Positions 35,128 to 44,674 are shown, counted from the first letter of the stretch. The stretch: 64,000 nucleotides of DNA from UBA3537 sp965657165 (GCA_965657165.1 CBFHNG010000002.1:23902-87901); one strand, 5' to 3'. Program-made: numbers and translations. The notes: a model not told the origin generated them from the sequence alone.

Positions 35128-35856
35128 CTAATTGGTATTAATTTGAAATTGCTCTAATGACTTCAAGCTTATTTTCCCTTCGTATATTGCCTTTCCAATA
35201 ATAACGCCCTCACAGCCTATTGCCTTTAATTTTGAAAGTTCTTCAATGCCAGATACGCCTCCTGAACCAATCAAATTGAGCTCTGGATTTTGATTCAAAA
35301 TAGAGGTGTATAATTCAAAAGCAGGACCTTGAAGCATACCATCTTTTGAAATATCAGTACAAATGACATTTTTAATTCCTTTTTTTGTGTAATCATCAAT
35401 AAATGGTAGAACTTCAAGTGAACTTTCTTCTTGCCATCCTTGAATAGCAATATTGCCATGAATACAATCTGCGCCAAGGATTATTTTTTCAAAACCATAT
35501 TGGTTTATCCATGATTCAAACAAATGTGGATTTTTGACAGCAATACTTCCGCCAGTTATTTGTTGCGCGCCAGATTCAAAAGCTATTCTTAAATCATCAT
35601 CTGATTTAAGACCACCACCAAAATCTATTTTTAAATTTGTCTGAACTGCTAATTTTTCTAATATTTTATAATTTACGATGTGTTTTGCTTTGGCTCCATC
35701 AAGATCTACCAAGTGCAAATATTCAATCCCTGAATCTTGAAACATTTTGGCAACCTCCAATGGATTTTCGTTATACACTTTTTTAGTGGAATAATCGCCT
35801 TTAGTGAGTCTAACACACTGACCGTTAATGATATCTATAGCTGGTATAAGTCTCAT
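35128..35856 (-). CDS. hisA: ProFAR isomerase
   Basis: HisA, a TIM barrel homologous to HisF, isomerises ProFAR to PRFAR. The 242 residues have RLIPAIDIINGQCVRLTKGD at the N-terminus with the catalytic Asp8, HLVDLDGAK, the phosphate loops FGGGLKSDDD and GSGGVSGIEE, and TDISKDGMLQGP with the second acidic residue. It sits 4 bp after hisH and one base before hisF. Confidence 0.97.
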   Translation of the reverse strand: MRLIPAIDIINGQCVRLTKGDYSTKKVYNENPLEVAKMFQDSGIEYLHLVDLDGAKAKHIVNYKILEKLAVQTNLKIDFGGGLKSDDDLRIAFESGAQQITGGSIAVKNPHLFESWINQYGFEKIILGADCIHGNIAIQGWQEESSLEVLPFIDDYTKKGIKNVICTDISKDGMLQGPAFELYTSILNQNPELNLIGSGGVSGIEELSKLKAIGCEGVIIGKAIYEGKISLKSLEQFQINTN

Positions 35857-35860
35857 ACAA

Positions 35861-36442
35861 TTACAATTTTAAAAAGTTTTCCAATACCATAGCACCATCT
35901 CGACTACTTTTCTCTGGGTGAAATTGTACGCCATAAAAGTTATCTTTTTGCAATGCCGATGAAAAATCAACACCATAATTTGAAGTTGCTATTGTTAAAT
36001 CGCAATTAGGAGCATAATAACTGTGTACAGCATACATGTAGGTCGTTGATTTCAGTCCTGTAAACAGTTCTGATTTTAAATTTTCAATCAAGTTCCAACC
36101 CATATGCGGAACTTTTACATTAGCTTCAAACCTTTTAACATCAACATCAAAAATACCCAACCCGGTGGTGCTTCCCTCCTCAGTTGTTTTGCAAAGCAAT
36201 TGCATTCCCAAACAAATTCCCAAAACATCTTGTTTTAGTTCCGGAATGAGGGCGTTTAAACCTGTTGCTTTTAATTGTTTCATGGCTTGACTTGCCTGTC
36301 CTACTCCAGGGAAAATTATTTTATCTGAAGATAAGATGTTTTCCTTATCATTAGAAAGAACGGCATCAACCCCAAGTCGTTCCAAAGCAAATTGAACACT
36401 TTGAATATTGCCAGCTCCATAATCTAAAAGTGTAACTTTCAT
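35861..36442 (-). CDS. hisH: Imidazole glycerol phosphate synthase, glutaminase subunit
   Basis: HisH is a class I glutamine amidotransferase that feeds ammonia to HisF. The 193 residues carry the nucleophile motif GICLGMQLL, DYGAGNIQSV at the start, and the His-Glu pair in GVQFHPEKSS. The gene overlaps hisB by one base and precedes hisA by 4 bp. Confidence 0.97.
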   Translation of the reverse strand: MKVTLLDYGAGNIQSVQFALERLGVDAVLSNDKENILSSDKIIFPGVGQASQAMKQLKATGLNALIPELKQDVLGICLGMQLLCKTTEEGSTTGLGIFDVDVKRFEANVKVPHMGWNLIENLKSELFTGLKSTTYMYAVHSYYAPNCDLTIATSNYGVDFSSALQKDNFYGVQFHPEKSSRDGAMVLENFLKL

Positions 36443-37575
36443 TATAACATTCCTTTTGTTGATGGTAAAATCATTTTGTTTGGGTCTCTTTGAACGGCTA
36501 TTTTAATGGATTTTGCAAAAGCTTTAAAAATAGCTTCAATTTTATGGTGTTCGTTTGTTCCTTCTGCTTTAATATTGAGGTTACATTTTGCACCATCAGT
36601 AAAAGATTTGAAAAAATGTATAAACATTTCTGTTGGCATTTTCCCAATATATTCACGCTTAAAATCTGCATCCCAAACCAACCAATTTCGACCACCAAAA
36701 TCAATTGCCACTTGAGCCAAACAATCATCCATAGGCAAGCAAAATCCGTAGCGTTCAATACCTAATTTGTTCCCTAACGTTTGATTAAAAAGCTCTCCCA
36801 GAGCAATAGCGGTATCTTCAATAGTGTGATGCTCATCAACGTCTAAATCACCATTGACTTTTATATCTAAATCCATTTGACCATGACGTGCAATTTGATC
36901 TAGCATATGATCAAAAAATGCAATTCCAGTTTCTATACGACTTTGTCCAGTACCGTCTAAATTTAGAGAGATTTCAATATCAGTTTCATGGGTTTTTCTA
37001 CTTATTTTTCCAGTGCGAGATTCCAATTTTAAAAATTCATAAATCATGCGCCATTGGTTAGTTTCTAAAGCTATACATGATGAAAGCTCGCTATTGGAAA
37101 CACTCAATTCTGTTGTGTCTAAATTTCCACCATCACTAATTAAAATTCCTTTTGAATTTAAATTTTTTGCCAATTCTATATCTGTCAATCTATCACCTAT
37201 TACAAAAGAGTTTGTCAAATCATAATTCTCATTCAAGTATGATGTAAGCATACCTGTTCGTGGTTTTCGTGTTGGCGCATTATCTTTTGCAAAAGTGCGG
37301 TCTATATATTGATTTTTAAACACAATCCCTTCATTTTCAAAACATTGTACCATGAAATTATGTACTGGCCAAAATGTATTTTCTGGAAACGAAGCTGTTC
37401 CCAAGCCATCTTGATTTGTAACCATTACCAATTCATAATCTAATTCATCAACAATTTTTTTTAAATAATAAAATACATCAGGATAAAACTCTAGCTTTTC
37501 AAACGCATCAATTTGATAATCTTCTGGTTCTTTAATTAAAGTGCCGTCTCTATCTATAAAAAGTACTTTTTTCAT
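36442..37575 (-). CDS. hisB: Histidinol-phosphatase / imidazoleglycerol-phosphate dehydratase
   Basis: The 377-residue fusion catalyses two steps. Residues 1 to about 170 form a HAD-type phosphatase with IDRDGTLIKEPEDY (nucleophile Asp8, acid-base Asp10) and VIGDRLTDIELA. From about residue 185 the IGP dehydratase domain contains FFDHMLDQIARHG, DEHHTIEDTAIALG and NEHHKIEAIFKA with the metal-binding His/Glu residues. The same fusion exists in Enterobacteria. It lies between hisC (2 bp) and hisH. Confidence 0.97.
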   Translation of the reverse strand: MKKVLFIDRDGTLIKEPEDYQIDAFEKLEFYPDVFYYLKKIVDELDYELVMVTNQDGLGTASFPENTFWPVHNFMVQCFENEGIVFKNQYIDRTFAKDNAPTRKPRTGMLTSYLNENYDLTNSFVIGDRLTDIELAKNLNSKGILISDGGNLDTTELSVSNSELSSCIALETNQWRMIYEFLKLESRTGKISRKTHETDIEISLNLDGTGQSRIETGIAFFDHMLDQIARHGQMDLDIKVNGDLDVDEHHTIEDTAIALGELFNQTLGNKLGIERYGFCLPMDDCLAQVAIDFGGRNWLVWDADFKREYIGKMPTEMFIHFFKSFTDGAKCNLNIKAEGTNEHHKIEAIFKAFAKSIKIAVQRDPNKMILPSTKGML

Positions 37576-37577
37576 CT

Positions 37578-38612
37578 TTAAATGGTTTTTAAGACTTGGA
37601 TTAATTTTAAATTTTCATCTGATGTTCCAACTGTTATTCTTAAACAATGATCACATAATGGTTGTCCATGACGATTTCTGACAATTATACCTTTTGCTAT
37701 TAATTGGGAATACCGCTTGATAGCATCATCAACACGGATTAGTACAAAATTCGCATCTGATGGGAAAATTGTTTTTACGAAAGATAAATTCTTAAGGTTT
37801 TGAATCAATTTTTCACGTTCGGATAATATAATATCAATTTGCTTTTTTGTGTTTTCTTGGTTTGAAATCCCTTCAAATGCTGCATTTTGAGTCAATAAAT
37901 TGATATTGTAAGGGGGTTTAATTTTATTTAAAACAGCAATAATTTCTGTAGAAGCATAACAAATTCCAAGACGAATACCTGCAAGAGCATATGCTTTTGA
38001 CAAAGTTTGAGTCACCACCAAGTTAGGAAACTCTGGTAAACGCTCAATCCAGCTCTTAGCATCTGTAAAATCAATATAGGCCTCATCAATTACGACCAGA
38101 CCACCAAAAGCTTTTAAAATAACCTCTATGGCTTTTGTATCTAAAAGATTTCCCGAGGGATTGTTTGGCGAACATATAAAAATCATCTTCGTATTTGGTT
38201 GAATTGCTTTTAGAACATCATCCATTTTGATTTGAAACTTAGAATTTAGTGTAACCAAATGATTTTCAATTGCATTTAAATTTGCTAAAACCCCATACAT
38301 GCCATAGGTTGGTGTAAGCGTCAACACTGCATCTTGGTTGGGTTCACAAAAAGCCCTTAATAATAAATCCAACACTTCATCGCTTCCATTCCCCAATAAA
38401 ATTTGATTTGGCAATACTTGTTTTAGTGTTGCAAGTTTAGTTTTTAAAAGAACTTGCTGCGGATCTGGATAGCGGTTTAAATCATTTTGAAATGGACTTT
38501 CATTAGCATCCAAAAATACAAGGTTGTGGTCTTGACTCTGAAACTCGTCACGTGCGGATGAATAGGGCTTCATCGCTGCCACACATGGTCTAATTAACGC
38601 TTTAAGATTCAT
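37578..38612 (-). CDS. hisC: Histidinol-phosphate aminotransferase
   Basis: HisC is a PLP-dependent class I/II aminotransferase that transfers an amino group from glutamate to imidazole acetol phosphate. The 344 residues contain LLGNGSDEVLDLL, CSPNNPSGNL, VVIDEAYIDF, TQTLSKAYALAGIRLG (PLP-binding Lys) and the Arg near FVLIRVDD. It overlaps the end of hisD by 11 bp, indicating coupled translation. Confidence 0.96.
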   Translation of the reverse strand: MNLKALIRPCVAAMKPYSSARDEFQSQDHNLVFLDANESPFQNDLNRYPDPQQVLLKTKLATLKQVLPNQILLGNGSDEVLDLLLRAFCEPNQDAVLTLTPTYGMYGVLANLNAIENHLVTLNSKFQIKMDDVLKAIQPNTKMIFICSPNNPSGNLLDTKAIEVILKAFGGLVVIDEAYIDFTDAKSWIERLPEFPNLVVTQTLSKAYALAGIRLGICYASTEIIAVLNKIKPPYNINLLTQNAAFEGISNQENTKKQIDIILSEREKLIQNLKNLSFVKTIFPSDANFVLIRVDDAIKRYSQLIAKGIIVRNRHGQPLCDHCLRITVGTSDENLKLIQVLKTI

Positions 38613-39894
38613 TTTTAAGTGTTTTTAAACGAATAGAAACTGCATTTTTATGTGCTGAAAGACCCTCAGCTTCGGCCATGAGCTCAATTGTTGGTCCCAG
38701 ATCTAAAAGTCCTTCTTTTGTAATTTCTTGAAAAGTGATGCTCTTTAAAAAACTATCAAGATTGACACCAGAGTACGCTTTAGCATATCCATTTGTGGGC
38801 AACGTATGATTGGTGCCTGAGGCATAATCTCCAGCACTTTCGGGAGTATAATCACCAATAAATACCGATCCTACATTTTTCACTTTATTGATATAAAATG
38901 TATTATCAGAGGTTGAAATAATATAGTGCTCTGGACCATAAAAATTGATGAGTTCTGCTGCTGTTTCTTTATTTGAACAATAAATTAATTTCATGTTTTC
39001 GAGGGCTTTTTCGATAATGGTTTTTCTATTCAATGCTTGTGTTTGCTCTTGAACTTCAAATAAAACAGCCTCTAAAAGGTCAAGATCTGTTGATACTAAA
39101 ACCACTTGACTGTCAATACCGTGCTCTGCTTGACTTAACAGATCTGATGCTACAAAAGAAGGTGTTGCAGATGCATCGGCCATCACCAACAATTCACTTG
39201 GACCAGCTGGCATATCAATGGCGACGCCAAATTTGGTAGCAGCTTGTTTTGCGGCAGTAACATATTGATTTCCTGGGCCAAATAATTTATTCACCTTGGG
39301 AATTGTAGCTGTTCCAAAGGTCATTCCTGCAATAGCTTGTATGCCACCAACCTTAAATATTTTTTCTATTCCACAAAGGGCAGCGGTATATAGTATTTCA
39401 TTGGCAACAGCTCCAGAAGTATTTGGAGGAGTGCATATAACTATAGAAGTACAACCTGCAATTTGTGCTGGAATAGCCAGCATCAAAACTGTTGAAAACA
39501 ATGGTGCTGTTCCACCAGGAATGTATAGCCCAACAGACTCAATTGGACGTTTTTCTTGCCAACAACGGACTCCAACTTGAGTTTGTACATCAACACGACT
39601 GGTTTTTTGAGCTTTATGAAAAGTTTCAATGTTTGACTTTGCTTTTATGATTGCCTCTTTGAGTTTTGGAGAGATGGCTTTTTCAGCCGCTTCAATCTCA
39701 GATTTTGAAACTTTTAGATCATAAATATCTACTTTATCAAATGCTTTTGTGTAGTGTTTTAGAGCATTATCGCCTTGGTCTTGAACAGCCTCAAAAACAT
39801 CATTAACAACTTCATCAAGAGCATCGCTATTTTGTATTGGACGACTTAAAATAACATCCCATTTTTCAGGTTTTGGATTTTTTATAATTGCCAT
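38602..39894 (-). CDS. hisD: Histidinol dehydrogenase
   Basis: HisD makes the last two oxidations from histidinol to histidine with NAD+ and zinc. The 430 residues match the family, with YIPGGTAPLFSTVLMLAIPA, FGPGNQYVTAAK, DMPAGPSELLV, SQAEHGIDSQV (zinc ligands) and GNVGSVFIGDY-like sequence (KNVGSVFIGDYTPES). It shares one base with hisG and overlaps hisC. Confidence 0.97.
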   Translation of the reverse strand: MAIIKNPKPEKWDVILSRPIQNSDALDEVVNDVFEAVQDQGDNALKHYTKAFDKVDIYDLKVSKSEIEAAEKAISPKLKEAIIKAKSNIETFHKAQKTSRVDVQTQVGVRCWQEKRPIESVGLYIPGGTAPLFSTVLMLAIPAQIAGCTSIVICTPPNTSGAVANEILYTAALCGIEKIFKVGGIQAIAGMTFGTATIPKVNKLFGPGNQYVTAAKQAATKFGVAIDMPAGPSELLVMADASATPSFVASDLLSQAEHGIDSQVVLVSTDLDLLEAVLFEVQEQTQALNRKTIIEKALENMKLIYCSNKETAAELINFYGPEHYIISTSDNTFYINKVKNVGSVFIGDYTPESAGDYASGTNHTLPTNGYAKAYSGVNLDSFLKSITFQEITKEGLLDLGPTIELMAEAEGLSAHKNAVSIRLKTLKNES

Positions 39895-40751
39895 TAGAGT
39901 ACCATTTTTTCAATTGGACAAATAAGAATACCTTCTGCACCATTGTGTTTTAAATCATCAATGATATCCCAAAACTGGTGCTGATTTATAACACTATGTA
40001 CAGAACTCCACCCTGATTTTGCTAACGGTAAAACTGTAGGGCTTTTCATGCCTGGAAGAATCTTTATGATATTTTCTAAACTATTATTTGGTGCGTTCAG
40101 TAAAACATATTTTGATGATCTTCCCTTAAGTACAGATTGTATTCTAAATTTTATTTTCTCTAGTAACTCAGTTTGTGTAGTTTCGATTTTAGGTGACACA
40201 GCAAGAACTGCTTCAGAATTAAGCAAAACTTCTTTTTCTTCAAGATTATTTTTAAACAATGTGCCCCCTGTCGAAACGATATCTACAATAGCGTCTGCGA
40301 GACCAATATTAGGTGCAATTTCAACAGATCCGTTAATAATGTGCAATTCGGCATCGACTCCTTTTTCTTTTAAAAATGTTTCAACAGTATTAGGATAAGA
40401 GGTTGCAATCTTTTTCCCATTCAAATCATTTAAGTTATTGTAATCCATTGATTTCGGTACTGCCAAAGATACACGACAACGCGAAAAACCAAGCTCCAAC
40501 ACAGTTGTTATCCCCTCTCCTTTTTCAACTAATATGTTGCTGCCAATAATGGCAATATCCACAACACCATCCTTAAGATATTGAGGAATATCTCCATTAC
40601 GCAGATAAAAAACCTCGATGGGAAAGTTAGTTGCACGTGCTTTAAGTTGTTCTTTACCATTATCAACAGAAATTCCAATGTCCTTTAATAATTTTAAAGA
40701 ATCGTCTTTTAATCGTCCAGATTTTTGAACAGCAACCTTCAGTGTTTTCAT
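39894..40751 (-). CDS. hisG: ATP phosphoribosyltransferase, long form
   Basis: HisG starts the pathway by joining ATP and PRPP, and is the step inhibited by histidine. At 285 residues it is the long form with a C-terminal regulatory ACT-like domain (about 210-285), which does not need HisZ. QKSGRLKDDSLKLL, DIAIIGSNIL, SYPNTVETFL and IVDIVSTGGTLFKNNLEE (PRPP loop) are visible. It is the first gene of the operon; the leader with attenuator (40769-40890) lies just upstream. Confidence 0.97.
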   Translation of the reverse strand: MKTLKVAVQKSGRLKDDSLKLLKDIGISVDNGKEQLKARATNFPIEVFYLRNGDIPQYLKDGVVDIAIIGSNILVEKGEGITTVLELGFSRCRVSLAVPKSMDYNNLNDLNGKKIATSYPNTVETFLKEKGVDAELHIINGSVEIAPNIGLADAIVDIVSTGGTLFKNNLEEKEVLLNSEAVLAVSPKIETTQTELLEKIKFRIQSVLKGRSSKYVLLNAPNNSLENIIKILPGMKSPTVLPLAKSGWSSVHSVINQHQFWDIIDDLKHNGAEGILICPIEKMVL

Positions 40752-40768
40752 TTTTAGAAATTTTGAAT

Positions 40769-40799
40769 AAAAAAAACCCGTTTGAAATTCAAACGGGTT
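40769..40799 (-). terminator. his operon attenuator terminator
   Basis: On the minus strand AACCCGTTTG and CAAACGGGTT form a perfect 10-bp stem around AATTT, followed by a T-run at 40769-40774. It sits between the leader peptide stop (40822) and the hisG start (40751). Its 5' arm can also pair with an upstream segment at 40839-40848. Confidence 0.88.
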
Positions 40800-40821
40800 A
40801 ATGTCATTTTATAAAATAAAT

Positions 40822-40890
40822 TTACGCCATACACATACAACTCGCCTGAAAGCCAGTATGAAAATGATGATGTAAATTGTTGTTTTTCAT
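40822..40890 (-). CDS. hisL: his operon leader peptide
   Basis: A 22-codon frame starts with ATG at 40890 and carries His at codons 7, 8, 9 and 11 (NLHHHFHTG). The frame ends 23 bp before the terminator stem. On low charged tRNA-His, a ribosome stalled at 40858-40872 would leave the segment CAGGCGAGTT (40839-40848, inside codons 15-18) free to pair with the 5' arm of the terminator, with two wobbles and one mismatch. CATAC and GTATG (around 40833-40859) can instead form a hairpin that hides it. This is the layout of classical his attenuation. It is too short for standard gene callers. Confidence 0.82.
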   Translation of the reverse strand: MKNNNLHHHFHTGFQASCMCMA

Positions 40891-40956
40891 TGTTTTAATT
40901 CAATAAACAAAGATTCAAAAAATATTTTTTTATTTCCTAACTTTTTTCTAGATTTT

Positions 40957-41769
40957 TTATTGGTTACCCAAAATAATTGGCATTCCAGTATCACCAGAAC
41001 CAATAACAATAACTTTACTGTTTGGAGATTCTGCCAATTTAACGGTAGCCTCTATGCCTTTATCTTGTAAAATTTTATCATTCAAAGACGCACTTAAAAT
41101 ACGGTTTGCATCGGCTTTACCTTGTGCCTCAATACGTTGTTTTTGAGCTTCTTTGTCGGCAGTAACCAACCTAAATTCATATTCTAAAGATTGTTGCTCT
41201 TGTTTCAGTTTTCCTTCGATTGCATTTTTAATCGTTTCTGGAAGTTTTACGTCTTCTACTAATACACGTTTAACATTTAAGTATTGTCCTTTCATAAGGG
41301 TTACAACTTCATCTAAAATTTCTTGTTCAATAACATCTCGTTTACTTGAATATAATTGTTCAGGTGTATAACGTCCAACAACACTTCTTGCGGCGGCGTT
41401 TACAGCTGGATTAAGAAGCTCCAGTACATAATCTTGACCTTTCGTTTTGATGAGCTTTCCTAAGTTTTCATATTCTGGCTCGTACCAAATGGTACCATTT
41501 ACACGAACTTCTAATCCGTTTACTGAAAGGACATTCATTTCGTCTGAAATAGATTGCTGACGTACTTTAAAAACCAACATTGAGTTCCATGGAGCTACAA
41601 TGTGAAATCCTTCTCCGTAGGTTTTTTCTGTATTTATTCCATCTCCAAAACGCTCAAACAAAACACCACCTTCACCAGGTCCTATGGTTACGGCAGCTTT
41701 TGAAATAAGAATGACTAATACGGCTATTGTAAAAATTATAGGCAGGCCTATTTTGGGTAAATTTTGCAT
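40957..41769 (-). CDS. Prohibitin-like SPFH protein
   Basis: The 270-residue protein has one N-terminal membrane anchor (IFTIAVLVILISKAAVTI) and then an SPFH domain with GVLFERFGDG, NGTIWYEPEY and ARSVVGRYTPEQLYSSKR, followed by a long helical region rich in Gln, Glu and Lys (about 165-230) that should oligomerise. It is close to prohibitins, ring scaffolds in membranes often linked to FtsH proteases. It is last in the run fabG - VWA protein - prohibitin, with 18-bp gaps. Confidence 0.88.
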   Translation of the reverse strand: MQNLPKIGLPIIFTIAVLVILISKAAVTIGPGEGGVLFERFGDGINTEKTYGEGFHIVAPWNSMLVFKVRQQSISDEMNVLSVNGLEVRVNGTIWYEPEYENLGKLIKTKGQDYVLELLNPAVNAAARSVVGRYTPEQLYSSKRDVIEQEILDEVVTLMKGQYLNVKRVLVEDVKLPETIKNAIEGKLKQEQQSLEYEFRLVTADKEAQKQRIEAQGKADANRILSASLNDKILQDKGIEATVKLAESPNSKVIVIGSGDTGMPIILGNQ

Positions 41770-41787
41770 TTTATATAAATTTAGTTA

Positions 41788-43815
41788 TTAAATTAATCCT
41801 TTGTATTTTCTAATAAACCATTCCAATGCTATGCTCAAAATAATTAGCAAGAGCAATAATTTATAATTTATCAAAGGTACAGTTTTTTTGTTGATTCTTT
41901 GGACTGATTTATAGTTAGGATTATTTAATAATTCAACTAATAAATTATCAAATTCATTCTCTAAAAACACTTGCCCACTAGTTTTTGTAGCCAATTGCAA
42001 AAGTTGTTCATAATCAGAATTAAAAAATTGTGCTTCAACATTATAGTTTAAAATTTCAAACTGGCCCGAAGTTGAAAACTTTTGATCATTTGTCTTTATT
42101 ATGTATGTGTATTTTCCTGATTCTAAACCACTTAAATCAACTTTGTAAGTATCACCAATAACTATAAGTGGATAATTTATAGAAGTTTTAATTTGAGGCG
42201 AACTGATTTCAATCTTTAAACTTGCATTTGGATTAAATTGAAAATTTTCGTCATAAAATTGAGCAAAAATCTCCGAACCAACAGAACCGTCAAAAACTGG
42301 ACTGTGATTAGCCACAAGTCGTTTTGAGGTTTTTTGAGTACTTAAATATTGAAAAATGACACTAAAAAAAGCATCAAATTTTCCGAAATTATCATTTAAT
42401 TGAAATGATTTTAAGCGCCATTTCCATAGATCTTCGGCGAGTAAAACAATGTTTCTAACTCCCTCATCGGAGTAAGAGAACAATAATGGCATTTTAGTAG
42501 ACCGTCCATTAATAGATTTATACAACAAAATTTGATGAGGAACGCTTATTTCAGTTGTTCCAAATTCAGACTGAAGGGGTGGATAATCTTCAAAAGATAA
42601 TGGAATAATCGAAAACGCATCAAAATCTGTATTGAAAACAGCTTGATAGACTTCTTTTTGGTTTGTAATCTCTTGCTTAAAATAAGGCTGTGTTTTATTC
42701 AAAAAAGACCATTCTGTAGATGTTCCTCCAATAATAAACGTATTTATTTTTTTTGCTTTTGTTTGTTCTAAAATAGACGCAAAATTATAGTCTGGCTGAT
42801 ACAAAATAACAAAAGTAAACTCCTCAGAAGCTTTCAAAAACTCGTCTGGAGTATAACGCTTAAATGTATAATTCTTTTGACTAGAAATAACAGAGTTAAA
42901 TACCCCTATGTCTGGATGCGTATTTTTTGAAATCAATGCAATATTGAGTTTTTGGTCAATAACTTCAATGGCAAATGTTTTACTGTTATTTAAAACCACT
43001 TTTTCAGATGATAAAGGACGTATTCTTGCGCTATAACGTTGAAGACCAACTTTTGATGCTTTGAGTTTTGGTGTGATGACTTTTGAATTGTCTAAAGCTG
43101 AGAATTGTAACTTTTCTTTGTAGACTATTGTTTTACCTTGAAAAATTTCTAAAATTGAACTTTTAGTGTCACTACCATTGTAATTGACAAAAATTTCAAC
43201 AGGAAAAGTATTCTCTAAAAATGCATAGGTGTTGACGTTTATTTGTTTGATTTTCAAGTCAATATACTGCATTGTATCCCCTAAAACTAAAGGATAGATA
43301 GGACTATTAAATTGTTTAGCTGCATATCCATACGAAGTTCCAAACGTTTGATTTCCATCGCTCAAAAGTAAGAATGGTGCCACTTCATCCTTAAAAATAT
43401 CATGGGCTTGATTAAGGGATTTCCCAATATTCGTTTGTGAGGCATCAAAACTTAAAGAATCATCGCTGTGGAGCGCGTTATCAAATGTAAAATAGTGAAG
43501 ATCAAATTTATCAGATAAAGCGCTATTTGTTTTTATTTGATTTAAAAGAACCCGAGCAATACTGTCTTTTTTTAAAAATTTAATCGACTGCGAATTATCA
43601 ACCAAAACGCCTAGTTTTGGTTTAATGACTTCTGCAGTTTTAATTTCTGTTTCTGGATTGATTAACAATAAAAAAAGCGCACTCAATGCAAACGTTCTGG
43701 CTGCAGTAAGTACCCAAAACATCTTTTCTGAAGTCCAAGGTTTGTATTGAAAAAGCGCCAATATAAACGCTAAAACGACTGCCAAAATACCAAATAAAAC
43801 TATTGATGTTATCAT
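41788..43815 (-). CDS. Membrane-anchored VWA-like protein
   Basis: The 675-residue protein starts with two membrane-spanning segments (residues 4-24 and about 36-54), then a von Willebrand A-like region beginning KLGVLVDNSQSIK, whose DNSQS fits the metal-site DxSxS motif. A large periplasmic beta-rich region follows, including LLLSDGNQTFG and a glutamine-amidotransferase-like stretch, and a final membrane segment (LLLLLIILSIALEWFIRK). This is the layout of Bacteroidota BatA/BatB-related proteins of unknown function. It lies between fabG and the prohibitin gene. Confidence 0.75.
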   Translation of the reverse strand: MITSIVLFGILAVVLAFILALFQYKPWTSEKMFWVLTAARTFALSALFLLLINPETEIKTAEVIKPKLGVLVDNSQSIKFLKKDSIARVLLNQIKTNSALSDKFDLHYFTFDNALHSDDSLSFDASQTNIGKSLNQAHDIFKDEVAPFLLLSDGNQTFGTSYGYAAKQFNSPIYPLVLGDTMQYIDLKIKQINVNTYAFLENTFPVEIFVNYNGSDTKSSILEIFQGKTIVYKEKLQFSALDNSKVITPKLKASKVGLQRYSARIRPLSSEKVVLNNSKTFAIEVIDQKLNIALISKNTHPDIGVFNSVISSQKNYTFKRYTPDEFLKASEEFTFVILYQPDYNFASILEQTKAKKINTFIIGGTSTEWSFLNKTQPYFKQEITNQKEVYQAVFNTDFDAFSIIPLSFEDYPPLQSEFGTTEISVPHQILLYKSINGRSTKMPLLFSYSDEGVRNIVLLAEDLWKWRLKSFQLNDNFGKFDAFFSVIFQYLSTQKTSKRLVANHSPVFDGSVGSEIFAQFYDENFQFNPNASLKIEISSPQIKTSINYPLIVIGDTYKVDLSGLESGKYTYIIKTNDQKFSTSGQFEILNYNVEAQFFNSDYEQLLQLATKTSGQVFLENEFDNLLVELLNNPNYKSVQRINKKTVPLINYKLLLLLIILSIALEWFIRKYKGLI

Positions 43816-43833
43816 GTGGCAGCCTCGAAAAAA

Positions 43834-44580
43834 TTAGGTTAGCATACCACCATCAACATGCAGCGTTTGCCCTGTAATATATGCCGAAAGATCGCTAGCT
43901 AAAAAGACACAAGCATTGGCAATATCATCTGGTGATCCACCACGTTTTAGTGGAATACCAGCACGCCACTGTTCTACTGTAGCTTCATCTAGTTTTGCGG
44001 TCATTTCGGTTTCTATAAATCCGGGGGCAATTACATTGCTTCGAATGTTTCGAGAACCTAATTCAAGTGCAACCGATTTTGAAAATCCAATAATCCCTGC
44101 TTTTGATGCTGCATAATTGGTCTGTCCAGCATTTCCTTTTACACCTACAACAGAACTCATATTGATGATAGATCCCTGACGTTGTTTAAGCATTGTACGT
44201 TGCACAGCTTTGGTCATATTGAAAACAGATTTAAGATTAACTTCAATCACTTTATCAAAGTCTTCTTCTCCCATACGCATCAAAAGGTTATCTTTTGTTA
44301 TTCCAGCATTATTCACTAAAACGTCTATGGCTCCAAAATCTTCAAGAACGTCGGCTACAAGTTGTTGTGCCGCTTCAAAATTGGCTGCATTACTTTGGTA
44401 TGCTTTCACTTTTACGCCAAGAGCTTGTAGTTCATTTTCGAGGGCTGTGGCTGCCTCTGAAGAAGAACTATATGTAAAGGCTACATTGGTACCATGTTGT
44501 GCAAAAACGGTAGCAATCCCCTTTCCTATACCTCTACTGGCACCTGTAACGATTGCTGTTTTTCCTTCTAATAATTTCAT
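43834..44580 (-). CDS. fabG: 3-oxoacyl-ACP reductase FabG
   Basis: FabG reduces 3-oxoacyl-ACP with NADPH in fatty acid elongation. The 248 residues show the SDR cofactor motif TGASRGIGKGIA, NNAGITKDNLLMRM typical of FabG, the catalytic Ser in MSSVVGVKGN and the YAASKAG Tyr-Lys motif, and a C-terminal YITGQTLHVDGGM. It has its own good promoter and heads a run with the VWA-like and prohibitin-like genes. Confidence 0.95.
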   Translation of the reverse strand: MKLLEGKTAIVTGASRGIGKGIATVFAQHGTNVAFTYSSSSEAATALENELQALGVKVKAYQSNAANFEAAQQLVADVLEDFGAIDVLVNNAGITKDNLLMRMGEEDFDKVIEVNLKSVFNMTKAVQRTMLKQRQGSIINMSSVVGVKGNAGQTNYAASKAGIIGFSKSVALELGSRNIRSNVIAPGFIETEMTAKLDEATVEQWRAGIPLKRGGSPDDIANACVFLASDLSAYITGQTLHVDGGMLT

Positions 44581-44608
44581 TTGCTTTGTGTTGGTTTTAA
44601 ATATGGCT

Positions 44609-44638
44609 CAAAGATAGAAATTCCTTGTTGATATTCAA
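44609..44638 (-). promoter_or_regulatory. Promoter for fabG
   Basis: On the minus strand TTG (44636-44638), a 19-bp spacer and TATCTTTG (44609-44616) match the Bacteroidota consensus, with a first-base A in place of T at -33. The start would be near 44603, about 22 bases before the ATG. Confidence 0.7.
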
Positions 44639-44674
44639 TTTCTCAGTTAAAAAAAGAAAAACCCTTTTTTTGCT

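Noticed and set aside
36490..36765. Overlapping open frames on both strands within hisB
   Set aside because: Shadow frames of the conserved IGP dehydratase domain.
39296..39580. 94-codon open frame opposite hisD
   Set aside because: Shadow of hisD without recognisable features.
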